Source: Zopfochytrium polystomum (lineage: Eukaryota > Chytridiomycota > Chytridiomycetes > Chytridiales > Chytridiaceae). Taken from it: a stretch of DNA of 64,000 nt. The stretch spans positions 558,001-622,000 of the forward strand of contig JAIVFJ010000006.1 in NCBI GenBank assembly GCA_025765615.1, given 5' to 3'. The notes under the pieces are model-generated. The model saw only the letters and a list, made by a program, of their open reading frames with translations. It was not told the DNA's origin and did no database searches. Shown piece after piece: positions 1 to 13,236 of the stretch. Position 1 is the first letter of the stretch. Every line of letters starts with the position of its first letter. Position numbers and translations under genes: made by a program.

Positions 1-37
1 TAGTGGACGCTTAATAGGAGGAGAAGAAGGAGGCCAT
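1..37 (-). pseudogene. 5' end of a third TRPV-like gene copy (partial, early stop)
   Basis: The start context at 35-37 and the DNA upstream of it match the starts of the two full TRPV-like genes at 6342 and 14139. Here the reading frame begins MASFFSS and meets a stop at 11-13 after eight codons. Codons just beyond the stop resemble codons of the 14139 copy, where the frame stays open. The copy may be a pseudogene, or may carry an indel or a different first exon. Everything downstream lies outside the window. Confidence 0.5.
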
Positions 38-390
38 GATGATGGCTCGCTCTCCTGCCATGGGGATTGGGGGCTTTTTGTCTGATTTATGAGGTTCTAC
101 GAGGTCAGGGTAAGGTGCGAGGCGGGGTTGGGGTGGCGGAGGGAAAAGAGGGGAAGGGGGAGGAACGGTGGGCTTGCTTGTTTGTTGTTTTTTTTTTTTT
201 TGGTTTGCAAATCGAATATGCATCCACCACCGAGCTGTCCAAAAAGCAATAATAAAAAGGAAAGAGAAAGAAAAAAGGAACGAACATTTCTGTCGACCGT
301 CAAAGGTTCCACCATCGACTGCGCTGTGTCTCCTCGGTTTTCTGTCGATTTTTGTGTTGAAATAAAGTTCGTTCAGACAAAAACCTGAGC
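38..390 (-). promoter_or_regulatory. Conserved 5' flank of TRPV-like copy 3
   Basis: This stretch upstream of the third copy aligns by eye with 6343-6690 and in part with 14140-14470. Shared blocks are TTATGAGGTTCTACG near 86-100, a long T run, and a 30-40 bp block around 291-328 (TCTGTCGACCGTC then AGGTTCCACCATCGACTGC) that is almost unchanged upstream of the 6342 copy. Conservation of non-coding DNA ahead of three paralogous starts suggests promoter and 5' UTR, but recent duplication alone could also explain it. Confidence 0.45.
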
Positions 391-719
391 GATCCAATCA
401 CAGCAGACCACGGAAATCGACAATCCTTGCGCGTCCAATAGAGTTTGTCGGTGGCACCCGCCATTGGCTCGCGATTTTCACCTTGTCTGCAACGGCCGAC
501 ATCCAATACTGGAAAGCGACCGAAAAGAAATTTGTCCTGCTCATCACCAGAAAATGGGGAAAGGGTGCGGCGAGTCTTCGTACTACTCCAACAGTCCTGT
601 TGACTGACTTCTGTTGCTGCGAGAGGGTAAAAGAGCCGTACCTCACAGAAAAACAAACAAGAAGAAAAGTAAAAAAAACAGTAACCGCCGCTTGGTACAG
701 CACAAAGGCAAAACGTTCT
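391..719. other. Intergenic spacer, no gene seen
   Basis: No convincing coding sequence. A short block (GCGTCCAATAGAGTTTG near 431) resembles 6890-6905, so this spacer also belongs to the duplicated unit. Confidence 0.4.
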
Positions 720-1752
720 TGTTTAAAGTGTTTATTCTGTTCTCTCAAAATATTGACAAATTTCGGTCGCGCAAAGAAGCAGCGCGAAAATAGGTTAAAC
801 GAAATACGCTTAGAGGGCTGCGAGTGAGAGAAAGGTCTCTAAGAGAATGGGGACAGTCAAATACGTGGGAGGAAGAGAGTGTGAGAGAAGACGGCAGTCC
901 CCGTATCATCAAACAAGGAAAAAGGTGACAAAATCAAGCGTCATCGACCACAGTCTCTTCGACTGAACCCAAAAAAAAAAAAATAGAAGAAAGTTCAACG
1001 AACGACAATGAGGTTCACAAGAAACACGAAGGGGCAGTCCCAAAACTGAAAGGGAAGGAAACAAAAACAGGAAAGAAGCGCCCAAAGGAGGCTTTTAAGA
1101 GGCAGTATGAGGCACAATGCGAATCGCGCATAGGTTAAACAGTCCCAGGGCCGGGAAATAAAAAATCGGCGAGGGGGAGCGTGGGACGTGACATTTCAGA
1201 AGTGCCCCAAAGAAATGGGGTATAAGGAGTGAGGGCAATGCTCGCTCCGAGATAAGTGGGAGGGTGAAATAGATATTCAAACAGAGGGGCGACGGAAATC
1301 GCGGATACGTAAAAAGGGGTAAGTAACAAGACAGAGAACACTCGAAATAACAATAGAAGCAGGAAAGGAGCGCGCAAAGTGGCTTAAGAGCCACGAAAAA
1401 CATAAGTGGCGCGATACGTTGCTGTCCCAAAGCATTGAAAGCAAGGGGACTAGCCAGTTGCTTGGTTGGCGATGTGCCAAAACTGGAGGGACCACAGTCG
1501 AAAAAATTGGGTCACGAGTGCCGTCATGTGATGCTTCAAGAAGCGCAAGGGGCCAAAGAGAAAAAAAATGGGTATGATGGTCTTGGCATACGTTGCCAAG
1601 CTTCAAGCGAGGGTAATACAAATACGCGTAGGAAAAGAACTGCGTTGGTTGTTAGTATGAGGCCCAGCGCGAGCGCCGTTTGTTGTTGAGAGGGGAAAAG
1701 GGAGAGAGAAAAAAATACAAAGAGAAGGACGAAAACGTCATGCTTAGCACGC
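720..1752. repeat. Duplicated 3' flank of the TRPV-like unit, left copy
   Basis: Sequence 720-1750 is alignable by eye with 8178-9216. Both begin with GTTTAAAGTGTTTATT, continue with a TAGAGGGCTGCRAG block, and near the genes share GGTATGATGGTCTTGGCATACG and GAGGCCCAGCGCGAG. It lies directly downstream of the minus-strand channel gene and would hold its 3' UTR. No open frame here looks coding. The right copy has a long GA microsatellite that the left copy lacks. Confidence 0.6.
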
Positions 1753-4700
1753 TCAGTCCAAAACGAAGCAATCATCGATCGTCTCGTTCTTATGCGCGCC
1801 GTTCGTGTCGTTCTTCCCGTTGGAGTCACGTATTCGGCGTGTTGCTTCTACTCGAAGATAGTGTGTCTTCCAGAGATTCTCCGCTCGCTCGACTGTTTGG
1901 CTTTCCCCCTTCTCCGGGTCATGTGCTGTTGCTCTCCGACTCTTTGAATCCCTGAAGACAGAACTCACTTCGCCCCACCGGTGAGAAATCATGCGACCTA
2001 TGTCCTCCATCAGCCACGCTTTCAGCAGTTCGGCAGACTCGTGGTGCGACCCTGTCTGCCGCCGTCCTGGCTTGTACAGGAGAGACGCCACCCTCGGCGT
2101 GAACAGGCTGTAGTGCCACTCGTACCATAGCCCACGGCTCAGGTCGATCTCGATCGGTGTCGCAGTTTCCTCGCTGCCGCGGCCGGACGCGGCAGACCCG
2201 GTGCCGCTGCGGTCGGTGTTGGCTGTCGCTGCTGTGTCGGGGATGTCCGTAATGCTGGGTGGGCTGGCTGCTACGGGGGCCCACTCAAAGCGGCGGGTAT
2301 TTGAAACCGGTTTGGTCCAGAGATGGCGGTCGTCGTCATATTCAAAAGCGACGATAACTTTGAGCAGCTCTTGGTTGGTGGCGACAGAGTCGGATAATTC
2401 ATTGCGCTCGATGACCGTTATGAATTTCTTGTTCACCTCGGTGTGGTCTCGGTGCCCAATGTTGTTTGAGAACAACTCGCGTTCATTTTTGTCGAGGAGC
2501 AGGTCGATTTCTGTGTGTGGTTAAACGGAACCGTTCCGCAAAGGGTTAGGTGAAAGCCTGGAGAAGGTGGGGAACCGTCCTCTCTCTTCGTCTTACAAAA
2601 CCTTACCGGCAATAAGATTTGCGAATTGGACACGCCAAATCTTTTGAGAGTCAGACGCAATTGTGGTGAAACTTTGCGACAGTTTTGCGATGAGAATGTT
2701 CAACACAAGCACAACAGTGAAGAGAGTGAAGACGACGTCAAGGGTTTTCGCGAACGGAACAACGCTTGCATTGTTGAATCGATCGAAATAGGTTTGCTGA
2801 AACAAAGTCCTGTGGAAGGATGTGGAAATACCCAGTGAGCAAAACGTCGCGGATGCTGCTAAAGAATGCAAACGACATCATCAAATACCTGAAAGTGGCG
2901 AGGACTGATGCGGGCCAGCTATCCCAGTACGAGGGGAGTAAGTCATTGGCGTTTACGCTGCCACCGGCCGGATCTGTTTGGTTTCCCAGGTTCAGAGCCC
3001 CGCCGTCAACTCCATCCCCGTTGGCAGAGTCATGGTACCCGTTCTTTTGCAGGAAAAAGGCGCTCGCAAACCCAAAGAGGACCGTCACATACAGAATGAC
3101 CCAGCTCCGCAAGTCTCTGAACACCGCCCGCCTGATCGCAATGTACAGCGGACCAAGCTCCGGAAAGGCCTTTGAAAAATACAGCAGGCCAAGCCATCCG
3201 AAGATGGCCGCGCTACCTAACAGCACGTTCTCCGCGCGCACCTGGCCTTCAAGCCAGGCCTGATTCTCCGGAGATATAGATATGGTGACATCGTCTGAGA
3301 ACCTTGACGTCTCGATAATGGTAGATCCGCAAATCAGAAATATTCGGTACACGAAAGCGGAAAGAAACAGCAATCGGAATCCCGGGAAGATGTAAAACTC
3401 AAACGTCTGGTTTGTACGGCGCCAGTACGCCCAGTAACACGCAGTCACTACCGCCACTAGCCGTTTCGCTTTCTCCCACAGCGAGCGCCAAAGGGCCGAT
3501 TTCTTCTTCAATGAAGCCTGCAAGTCGAGGTCCGAATTCAAATCCTTCTCCAAATCTTTTCGTGAATCCTTAAGATGGTATTCGTTGAAATGCTGGCCCG
3601 CCTTCAAGAGCTTGCGTATGATGAAGAAAGTGTTCAAAAGCCACGCCGAGGCCGCAAAAACCTCCATCACGATGCGAGCCACATAGTTCGCGTCCGTGTA
3701 TGTGAACCGTTGGTAAGGGTTTGCCGGCTGAAGGGCCAGAGCAATGGTAAACAAGACAATGGTCACAGTACTGTCGATAAGGCTCTTGAGGAACTTCCTG
3801 CGGCCGTACAGGTGCCACTTGATCTGAAGCATGGCCTGCATAAGTGGATGGCTGATCACGTCTGCTTGTCTCTTTGCAACAGCTATTTCTAGCGCAGAAA
3901 GCCTCGACCACGGCGACGAGCAAGTGTGGTGGGGTTCAGGTTTGTTGGTCGTTGACACTCTCGAGCTGTCTGACGTCAGTTGAGTTTGGGTCAACAGACC
4001 GGAGGAGTTTCCATCCATCAGGCGGGTTGCGCTGTCAGCGGTCGCATTGGGAAATGTTGGAGGAACATTCGCGCAGGTCAACTCTGCCAAGGTTTGGATG
4101 GGAGACTCAGTCGACGGGCCTGCCGGCAAGAAAACACCAGTCTGCGAGCTGCTGGTCCCGTCAGCGTGGGAGCCGCTGTTTTCCCCCTCAGTGTGCGACC
4201 TGCTGTTCCCGTCAGTGTGTGAGCTGCTATCCACAACAGTGTGCGAGCAGCTGGTCCCGTCCGGGTGCGAGCTGCTCGATTTGAGGCCCCAATCAGTCAA
4301 TTGATCAACCTGAACAAGGGAAGAGATGGTTCGGCCGAACTGGAAAAGAGTTAAATGAGAGTTATTCAGCTTAAATGCCTATTGTTGTTTCTAAGGTTTC
4401 GACCAAAAGAGTCACACGCACAAAAACACAAACACACACACACGCCCGCGGAAAAGCACTTTTTCAACTGTCCCACCCTACCTTCCAATCACCGAGGCGC
4501 AGCATGTCGAGAGCGTGTGCGTTTCCCTTGAAAGCACCAAGCTGCGCAGGAGTCAGCATGCTCTTACTTGTCTTGGTTATCCCATTGCTGACTACTGTGC
4601 TGTGGCTGTCCGGCTTCGTAAATTCACGCTTTTCGTCGCTCACTTTCACAGATTGTTTAAAGTGTTTGTCAACTCGAGAGAGCTCATCTTTAAGGTATCG

Positions 4701-5460
4701 GATGATGGCCGGGTTTGCGTCCTTCTGCATCGCCAAGATGTGGAAAACATTGTGACCTAAATTTTTTTTTTTTTTTTTGTGGTTTTTTTTTGCGAGAAGG
4801 AAGAGGGTGCTCCTGGTTCAGAAATGGGGTACTGCGCCGATCCCCTCTTCATCGCAGGCACGGTACTTGTGCTCCCGTGCGTGCGTGTTCACGATTTTTT
4901 TTTGTAAGGCCTGTAGACCGCGGTGGGCTTTTGAAGAGTCGAGGTACTTGCCATATTTGTCCTCGGCCAGGATTAATTTCCTCTTCTCCTCTAGGACAAC
5001 CGCATCTGGCTACAGGTTTATTTAGTACAGCGACAGAGGACACGGGGCCACCGTGCTTACCAGAGGCGTAATAACTCTCTGGACCTCCTCCCAACTGCGG
5101 GGAGTTACAATACGGTCTTCATTCTTGACCCAACCGACACTCTCGACAATCAACTCCACCGCGCGAAGGTTGCCACTGCAGGCGGCAAACTGGACGGAAG
5201 ACGCGGGCCAAAACGAGGTGTTACAAACAGTATCCAAACAGACAAGCTGGGCTGCTACGACTAACCTGAAGGACTGTTTGGCCCATGTATAGGGACCCAC
5301 GTGTTTTCACGTCGTACCGAAATTCGATACCCTCCGCGAGCTTGTTCACAAGTTTGTCCTCGCCGGCGTCCCTGACAAGCAAAACGCCCAGCTGAAATGG
5401 GGGTTTCCATTGAAAATGGACGGAGGCGGTTACACGAACATCTCTGTCAGTCTTAGTTTG

Positions 5461-5536
<76 letters not shown>

Positions 5537-6342
5537 TCCACTCTCTAACTTACCAGCAGCAAGTTTGTCTTGACGTCCACTTCACGGGTGCCTCTGTGGC
5601 CGCGCTCACCCGGCGCGCAGCCCATGGCGGCCAGGTGCAGCGCTGTCTCGCCATAGTAGTTTTTGCCCGTGTACGTGCGGCGGATGAACTCGGGCGTTCC
5701 CTTTGCGGCCAAATCCAGCGCGCGGGGCGGGTTGCGCAGAACGTAATAGTGTAGGAGGCTCTCGCCCTCGCCGGTGATGTCGTTGACGCGCTCGTCGTCG
5801 TCGCTTGATTGTTTGAGGGGTCTTTGGTTTTTTTTTTTTGGTTTTTTTGCGCGGGTGGTTTTGTCGTTTTTGTGGGTGTCAAAGACAGACCATGAGACAG
5901 ACAGACAGAAAAGAAAGAAAAAAATAATATAAAAACAGCAACAACACTGCGCGTACTCGACGGCCGCGGCGGCATTCTCCACCACGCTGCCGGGGGCGCT
6001 GGCGGCTGCGGCAACTGCGGCGGCTGCGGCGGCTGCGGCTACGTCGACAGCAGCCGCGGCGGCGTCGATTTCGATACGAGCGGCGGCGATTGCCGGCCGC
6101 TCCATCCGCCGTAACCGATCCACCAGCTGCTCCAGCTTCGTCAAGGGATCGTCGCCGCCGCCTCCCGCGCTGCTGCTTCCTCCCGCGTCGACGGCGGTGG
6201 CTGGGAATTTGGTGGTCGTTGGCGATGTGGTTACGTATACGGACCGGGAGGAGGAGGAGGAGGAGGAGGAGGATGAGGAGGATGTGGAGGAGGATGAAGA
6301 CGATGAAGAGGAGGAGGAGAGGTGGGAGAAGTTCAAGACCAT
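1753..6342 (-). CDS. TRPV-like cation channel, copy 2 of the tandem family
   Basis: Predicted plasma-membrane cation channel. Exons on the minus strand: 6342-5948, 5803-5554, 5391-5266, 5189-5061, 5009-4952, 4756-4482, 4339-2877, 2809-2607 and 2510-1753; their sum is in frame and gives about 1218 aa. The first 130 residues are Ser/Ala-rich low complexity. Residues about 140-405 carry TRPV-type ankyrin repeats (YYGETALHLAAMG, FAACSGN, DKYGHNVFHILAMQ, LTPAQLGAFKGN). A Ser/His repeat linker follows, then the pre-S1 segment (SALEIAVAK, IKWHLYGRRKFLK), six hydrophobic segments, a pore region (SWPASVLATFRYLMM) and a post-S6 TRP-box-like stretch (IWRVQFANLIAG). The pore lacks the GMGD filter of animal TRPV. 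The intron 7 donor (GTCGTT) is weak, so that boundary is the least certain. The family call rests on motif order; the gating stimulus cannot be inferred. Confidence 0.8.
4140..4290 (-). repeat. Ser/His octad repeat inside TRPV-like copy 2
   Basis: In-frame degenerate repeats of 8-9 codons (pattern like SSSHTDGN, SGSHADGT) lie between the last ankyrin repeat and the pre-S1 segment. About six units are visible, against about ten in copy 1 at 11515-11765. Confidence 0.7.
5463..5538. repeat. (TC)n microsatellite in intron 2 of TRPV-like copy 2
   Basis: A nearly pure TC dinucleotide run with one GTC interruption. It occupies the same intron as the (CA)n(TC)n tract of copy 1 at 13161-13232. Confidence 0.9.
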
Positions 6343-6690
6343 AATGGCGCTCTCTCCTGGCTTGGGATTGAGGGGTCTTTGTCTGAGTTATGAGGTTCTA
6401 CGCGGTCGGAATAAGGTACGAGGTATTGCGCGGTTGGTCGTTGCGAAAGAAGGGTGAGGGGGTCGGGTGGAGGTGGGGAAGGAGCGTGTGGAAGGAGTGC
6501 TTGTTTGTTTTTTGTTTTTTTTTTTCTGTCTTTTTGCAAATCGTTTATGTATATTTTCTGTTGTCCCAATCCGATAGTAAAAACCGAAAAGGAAAGAAAT
6601 CATGGGCGATCGCTGTGTGACGCAGACCAATGGGATGAGGCCTTCTCTGTCGACCGTCCAAGGTTCCACCATCGACTGCTCTGTGTGTCT
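6343..6690 (-). promoter_or_regulatory. Conserved 5' flank of TRPV-like copy 2
   Basis: Upstream DNA of the 6342 start, shared with 38-390 and partly with 14140-14470: GTTATGAGGTTCTACGCGG near 6388, GGAATAAGGTACGAGGTA near 6408, a T run, an AAAACCGAAAAGGAAAG block and the block at 6646-6683. It probably contains promoter and 5' UTR; no TATA box is clearly placed. Confidence 0.45.
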
Positions 6691-8177
6691 CGTCCTTTTC
6701 TGATGTTGCGATGTTATCTGGTTTTTTTTTTTGTTTGTTATTTAATGGTTCTTTTTTTTTTTATGGGCTGGCAAAAATTTCTGCCCATTTTTGTGAGTTT
6801 GACCCCACAGACAAACTCTGGAACGGTCCAATGAACATCGTTGATTGGGGTTTGTAAGCAAAAGCGGAAAATGACTAGGCTTCCTCTGCGCATCCAATAG
6901 ATTTGATGCGCAGTGGTTCGCGACGAACGGTTCGGGTGGCACCAGAAAACGGAGAGCGAGAGAGCGAGGAAACAAAAAAAAAAAAAAAAAAAAAAAGAAA
7001 CTAAAGAAATTACAAAAAATGAGTTAAACTTGTATTAGCATCGGGTTTTGTTCTAACGATACCCACAAGAGCGAGCTTGAATACAAAGAAACCCCCCAAC
7101 GAGAAAGGCGATCGCGTCACTACCGGGTGTCGCTATCAACCCAGCAATGATGATAGCGACATAGTAAGTCAATGGATATAAAAATGAAATGTCCCAGTTT
7201 ATTCACTTTTTTCTGGATCATTAATGGAGGTTCATGCTGCATTTGACCTTTTCCTGGCGATGGTTTCATTTTTTTTTTTTTTTTTTCTTTTTGGGAAAGT
7301 TGCCAGCTTTCCAGAAACAAACGCTTTCACCCAGCTCTTTGCAAAAAGCCGCTTTTTTTACTCATTGAGGTATAAAAACACATTTCATCCAAAATTCTGC
7401 CCCTCAAAACCTTTGGCAGCACCTTGCCGGTCTCGTTGAGCTCTGCAACAAACCAAAAAGTCAACTTCTCCGTTCATGCAACTCCGCAAGCGGCTCGAGA
7501 ACGATGCCGCGTTCGGTTTGGTAGTTATCAACGATGCAGCAGGCGGTTCCCGTTCCGTAACAATAGGTTTGGAATTTTTAGCTTCATAACGGTGCAAGTT
7601 CTATTTATGAGCGAACTGTGAACGACCAAACGAAACGGATCCCGATCGGAAAAAGGAAGCAAAGCCGAAACTCCGACGCTTTGGTAAAGTTCCTTCCCTG
7701 GGAGCATCCTTTTTTAGGGGTCGATCAAGACAAAGTGCCCACAAAGTGCTCGGCCTTTTTTTTTTTTTTTCAAAGCTGGAGGACGCGGAAAAATCACCAA
7801 GTCTGCCGCGGCCGTGGGACTCCGGGCCTCTTTCCAGGTTGAAACACACCCGCTTCTTGGGAGGATATTTTTTTAGATTTGGTGAACCACTCGCCCATGT
7901 ACAGAAAACGAGATGTGGCTGCTCTATCGTTACGACGAGTTGCTTGGTGATGAATTGTTCGAATTCGAGATTTGTGTTTTGGAGGGGGAACGACGCCAAG
8001 CGAAGGGCACTGGATTCTTACTGAAATATCAATTTTGACATGCCGGCGCCAATGTCGTGGCACGCCTTGCGCGGAAAGAGTGAAACCTGCAACAGTACTG
8101 GGCGCTGGGTACCCGCTGTCACTTGTTTCGTTCGTGCTATAGACAGTATGCTTACACACACTAGATTGTTGCTGGTC
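6691..8177. other. Spacer between TRPV-like units, no gene seen
   Basis: About 1.5 kb with several A or T homopolymers (for example 6969-6993 and 7269-7287) and no open frame showing splice signals, domain motifs or codon structure. Segments around 6820-6950 resemble 400-470, so part of it is duplicated with the unit. Confidence 0.5.
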
Positions 8178-9216
<1,039 letters not shown>

Positions 9217-12200
9217 CTAGTCCAAAACGAAGCAATCGTCGCTCGTGCTGTTAAATTTTACTCCGTTAGTGACGTTCCTTCCGCTAGAGTCACGGTTTCG
9301 GCTCGTCGCTTCAACTCGGAGATAGTGAGTTTTCCAGAGATTCACCGCTCCTTTGTCTGTTTTGCGTTCCCCGCTCTCCAAGTCCTGATTTGCCGGTCTC
9401 TGCATCTTCTCGTGACCGCCAATCAGCGCCATGAAGACCGAACTCACTCCCCTCTTCAGCCACGCTTTCATCGATTCGGCTGTCTCGTGGTGCGACCCTG
9501 TCTGCTGCCGCCCGCGCTCGTACAGGATTGACGCCTGGCTCGGCGTGAACAGGCTGTAGTGCCACTCGTACCATAGCCCTCGGCTCAGGTCGATCTCGAT
9601 CGGTAACGCAATTTCCTCGCTGCCGTGGCCCGTACTGCCGGGTGGGCTGGCTGCGGCCGTCTGTGCCGAAAGCGATGTCGCCGGCGTGGCGACACCAGTC
9701 GCGGAGGCGCCGGACCTGGAGATACGAGAAGCAGCGTCAACGACGGCTGCAGGGGCCGCCTGGCAGCGGCCTTTATTTGAAGCCGGTTTGGTCCAGAGAT
9801 GGCGTTCGTCGCCATATTCAAAGGCGACGATAACTTTGAGGAGCTCTTGGTTGGTGGCGACAGAGTCGGATAATTCATTGCGCTCGATGACCGTTATGAA
9901 TTTCTTGTTCACCTCGGTGTGGTCTCGGTGCCCAATGTTGTTTGAGAACAACTCGCGTTCATTTTTGTCGAGGAGCAGGTCGATTTCTGTGTGTGGTTAA
10001 ACGGAACCGTTCCGCAAAGGGTTAGGTGAAAGCCTGGAGAAGGTGGGGAACCGTCCTCTCTCTTCGTCTTACAAAACCTTACCGGCAATAAGATTTGCGA
10101 ATTGGACACGCCAAATCTTTTGAGAGTCAGACGCAATTGTTGTAAAACTTTGCGACAGTTTTGCGATGAGAATGTTCAACACAAGCACAAGAGTGAAGAG
10201 AGTGAAAATGACGTCGAGGAATTTCGCGAACGGAACAACGCTTGCATTGCTGAATCGCTCGTAATCGGTTTGCTGAAACAAGGTCCTGTGGGAAGGATGT
10301 GGGAAAAACCAGTGAGCAAACCCTCGCGGATGCTGCTAAAGAATGCAAATGACATCATCAAATACCTGAAAGTGGCGAGGACTGATGCGGGCCAGCTGTC
10401 CCAGTACGACGGGAGGAAGTCAGTGGCGTTTACACTGCCGCCGGCCGATTCCGTTTGGTTTCCCAGGTTCAGAGCCCCGCCGTCAACTCCATCCCCGCTG
10501 GCAAAGTCATGGTACCCGTTCTTTTGCAGGAAAAAGGCGCTGGCGAACCCAAAGAGGACCATCGCAAACAGAACGGTCCAGCTCCGCAAGTCTCTGAACA
10601 CCGCCCGCCTGATCGCAATGTACAGCGGACCAAGCTCTGGAAACGCCTTTGAAAAATACAGCAGGCCAAGCCATCCAAAGATGGCCGCGCTTCCAAGCAG
10701 CACGTTATCCGCGCGCACATTGCCTTCAAGCCAGTCCTGATTCTCCGCAATGTGGTCTGAGGTCGAGATAGCTATTGCTCTGCTAATTAGAAACATTCGG
10801 TACCCGAACGCGGAAAGAAACAGCAGTCGAAATATTGGGAAGAAATAGAACTCAAAAGTTTGGTTTGTCCGGCGCCAGTGCCGGTACCACGCACGCACTG
10901 CCGCAAGGAAGTTCGCCGATTTCCCTTGTGAATCATCCTTTACTTTGGGGTCCGAATTCAAACCCTGATTCAAATCATCTTTTGAACCGCGAATGAAACT
11001 CCCCGCCCTCAAGAGCTTGCGAATGATGAAGAAGGTGTTCGAAAGCAACACCACCGCAGCAAATAGCTCCATCACGATGCGAGCCACATAATTCGCGTCG
11101 GTGTATTTGAAGCGTTGGTAAGGGTTTGCCGGCTGAAGGGCCAGAGCAATGGTAAACAAGACAATGGTCACAGTAGTGTAGATAAGGCTCTTGAGGAACT
11201 TCCTGCGGCCGTACAGGTGCCACTTGATCTGAAGGATGGCCTGCATAAGTGGATGGCTGATCACGTCCGACCGTCTCTTTGCAACAGCTATTTCGAGCGC
11301 AGAGAGCCTGGACCACGGCGACGAGCAAGTGTGGAGGGGTTCAGGTTTGTTGGTTGTTGACACTCTCGAGCTGCCAGTCGTCAGTTGAGTTTGGGTCAAC
11401 AGACCGGAGTAGTTTCCATCCATCAGGCGGGTTGCGCTGTCAGCGGTCGCATTGGGAAATGATGGAGGAACATTCGCGCAGGTCAACTCTGCCGAGGTTT
11501 GGATGGGAGACTCAGTCGACGGGCCCGCCGGCAAGAAAACACCAGTCTGCGAGCTGCTGGTCCCGTCCGCGTGGGAGCCGCTGTTTTCCCCCTCAGTGTG
11601 CGAGCTGCTGTTCCCGTCAGCGTGCGAGCCGTTGTTTTCGTTAGTTTGTGAGCTGCTGCTCACATCAGTGTGTGGGCTGCTGTTCACGTCAGCGTGCGTG
11701 CTGCCGTTCGCATCACTGTGCGAGCCCCTGTTCCCGTCAGAGTTCGAGCTGCTTTTCCTGTCGTACTTCTCTGGCTCGAGGCCCCAGTCAGTCAATTGAT
11801 CAACCTGAACAAGGGAAGAGATGGTTCGGCCGAACTGGAAACCAGGTTAAAAAGCGTTATTCAGCTTAAATGCCTTGTTGTTGTCCTTGCACCCACTCAC
11901 TCTTCTCATATATCGACCGAAAAGCCTCGGAGACAAGGCACACTCACACACACACACATACACACACACACACGCACTCGCAAGCAGAAAAGCATTTCGT
12001 CACTGTCCCAACCTACCTTCCAATTACTGAGGCGCAGCATGTCGAGAGCGTGTGGGTTTCCCTTGAAAACACCAAGCTGCACTGGTGTAAGGCCGCTATT
12101 ACTCCTCTTGGTTATCTCAATGTTGACGGTTTTGCAGTGGCTGTCGGGCTTCCGAAAGATAGATGACGAGTCGTTTTCTCTTTCCAATTTCTGTGTAAAC

Positions 12201-13156
12201 TCGTCGTCAACTCGAGAGAGCTCTTCTTTAAGGTATCGGATTATGGCCGGGTTAGCACCCTGCTGCATCGCCAAGATGTGGAAAACGTTGTGGCCTACAT
12301 ATATATAAAATAAAAATTTTTTTTGGTTTGTTTTGAGATGCAAGGGGGGTATCGTGGATAAGAACGGCTGTCAGAAAGCAATACTGCGCTGATCGCCCTC
12401 GTCATCGCAGGCACGGTGCTAGCGCTCGCGTGCTCGTGTGTTCGTGCGTTAACTATTTTTTTTTTGAGGGGCGCTATGAGGAACTTGCCGTATTTGTCCT
12501 CCGCCAGGATTAATTTCTTCTTCTCCTTTTTGAAATCCGCTTCTCTCTGTAGGCTTTTTAGTGAATAATTTGTTGATGCGGCGTCATCGTTCTTACTTTC
12601 TTCACGATTTCTTTCGTTGGCTAAAGGTCTATTAGTATATTGTCAGCTGACGCAGGCCACGCGCTTACCTCCTCTCCGTGAACCTTTTTCGCCTATAGCT
12701 CCGTCAGTAAATCGGACGTTGACGGGGGCCATTGTGCCTACCTGAAGGTCAATCTCTTCCTTGAGTTGAGTCCAATAACTAGGAGTTTCTTTGAAGGGGG
12801 CTTCCATCTTGACCCAACCGACACTCTCGACAATCACCTTCACCGCGGGAAGGTTGCCACTGCAGGCGGCAAACTGGGCGGGAGACGCGGACAAAAACGA
12901 GGCGTTATAAACAGAACCCAAACCAACAAGGTGGACTTGGCGCAACGACTCACCTGGAGGACTGTTTGGCCCATGTACAGGGAGCCACGGAATTTCACGT
13001 CGTACCGAAATTCGATTCCCTCCGCAAGCTTGTTCACTAGTTTGTCCTCGCCGGCGTCTCTGAAAAGCAAAACACCAAGCTGAAATAGTTTTTCCATGGA
13101 GAATTGAGGGAGGCGGTTACATGTATTTCACTGTCAGCTTCGTTCTTTGTCAAGCT

Positions 13157-13236
<80 letters not shown>

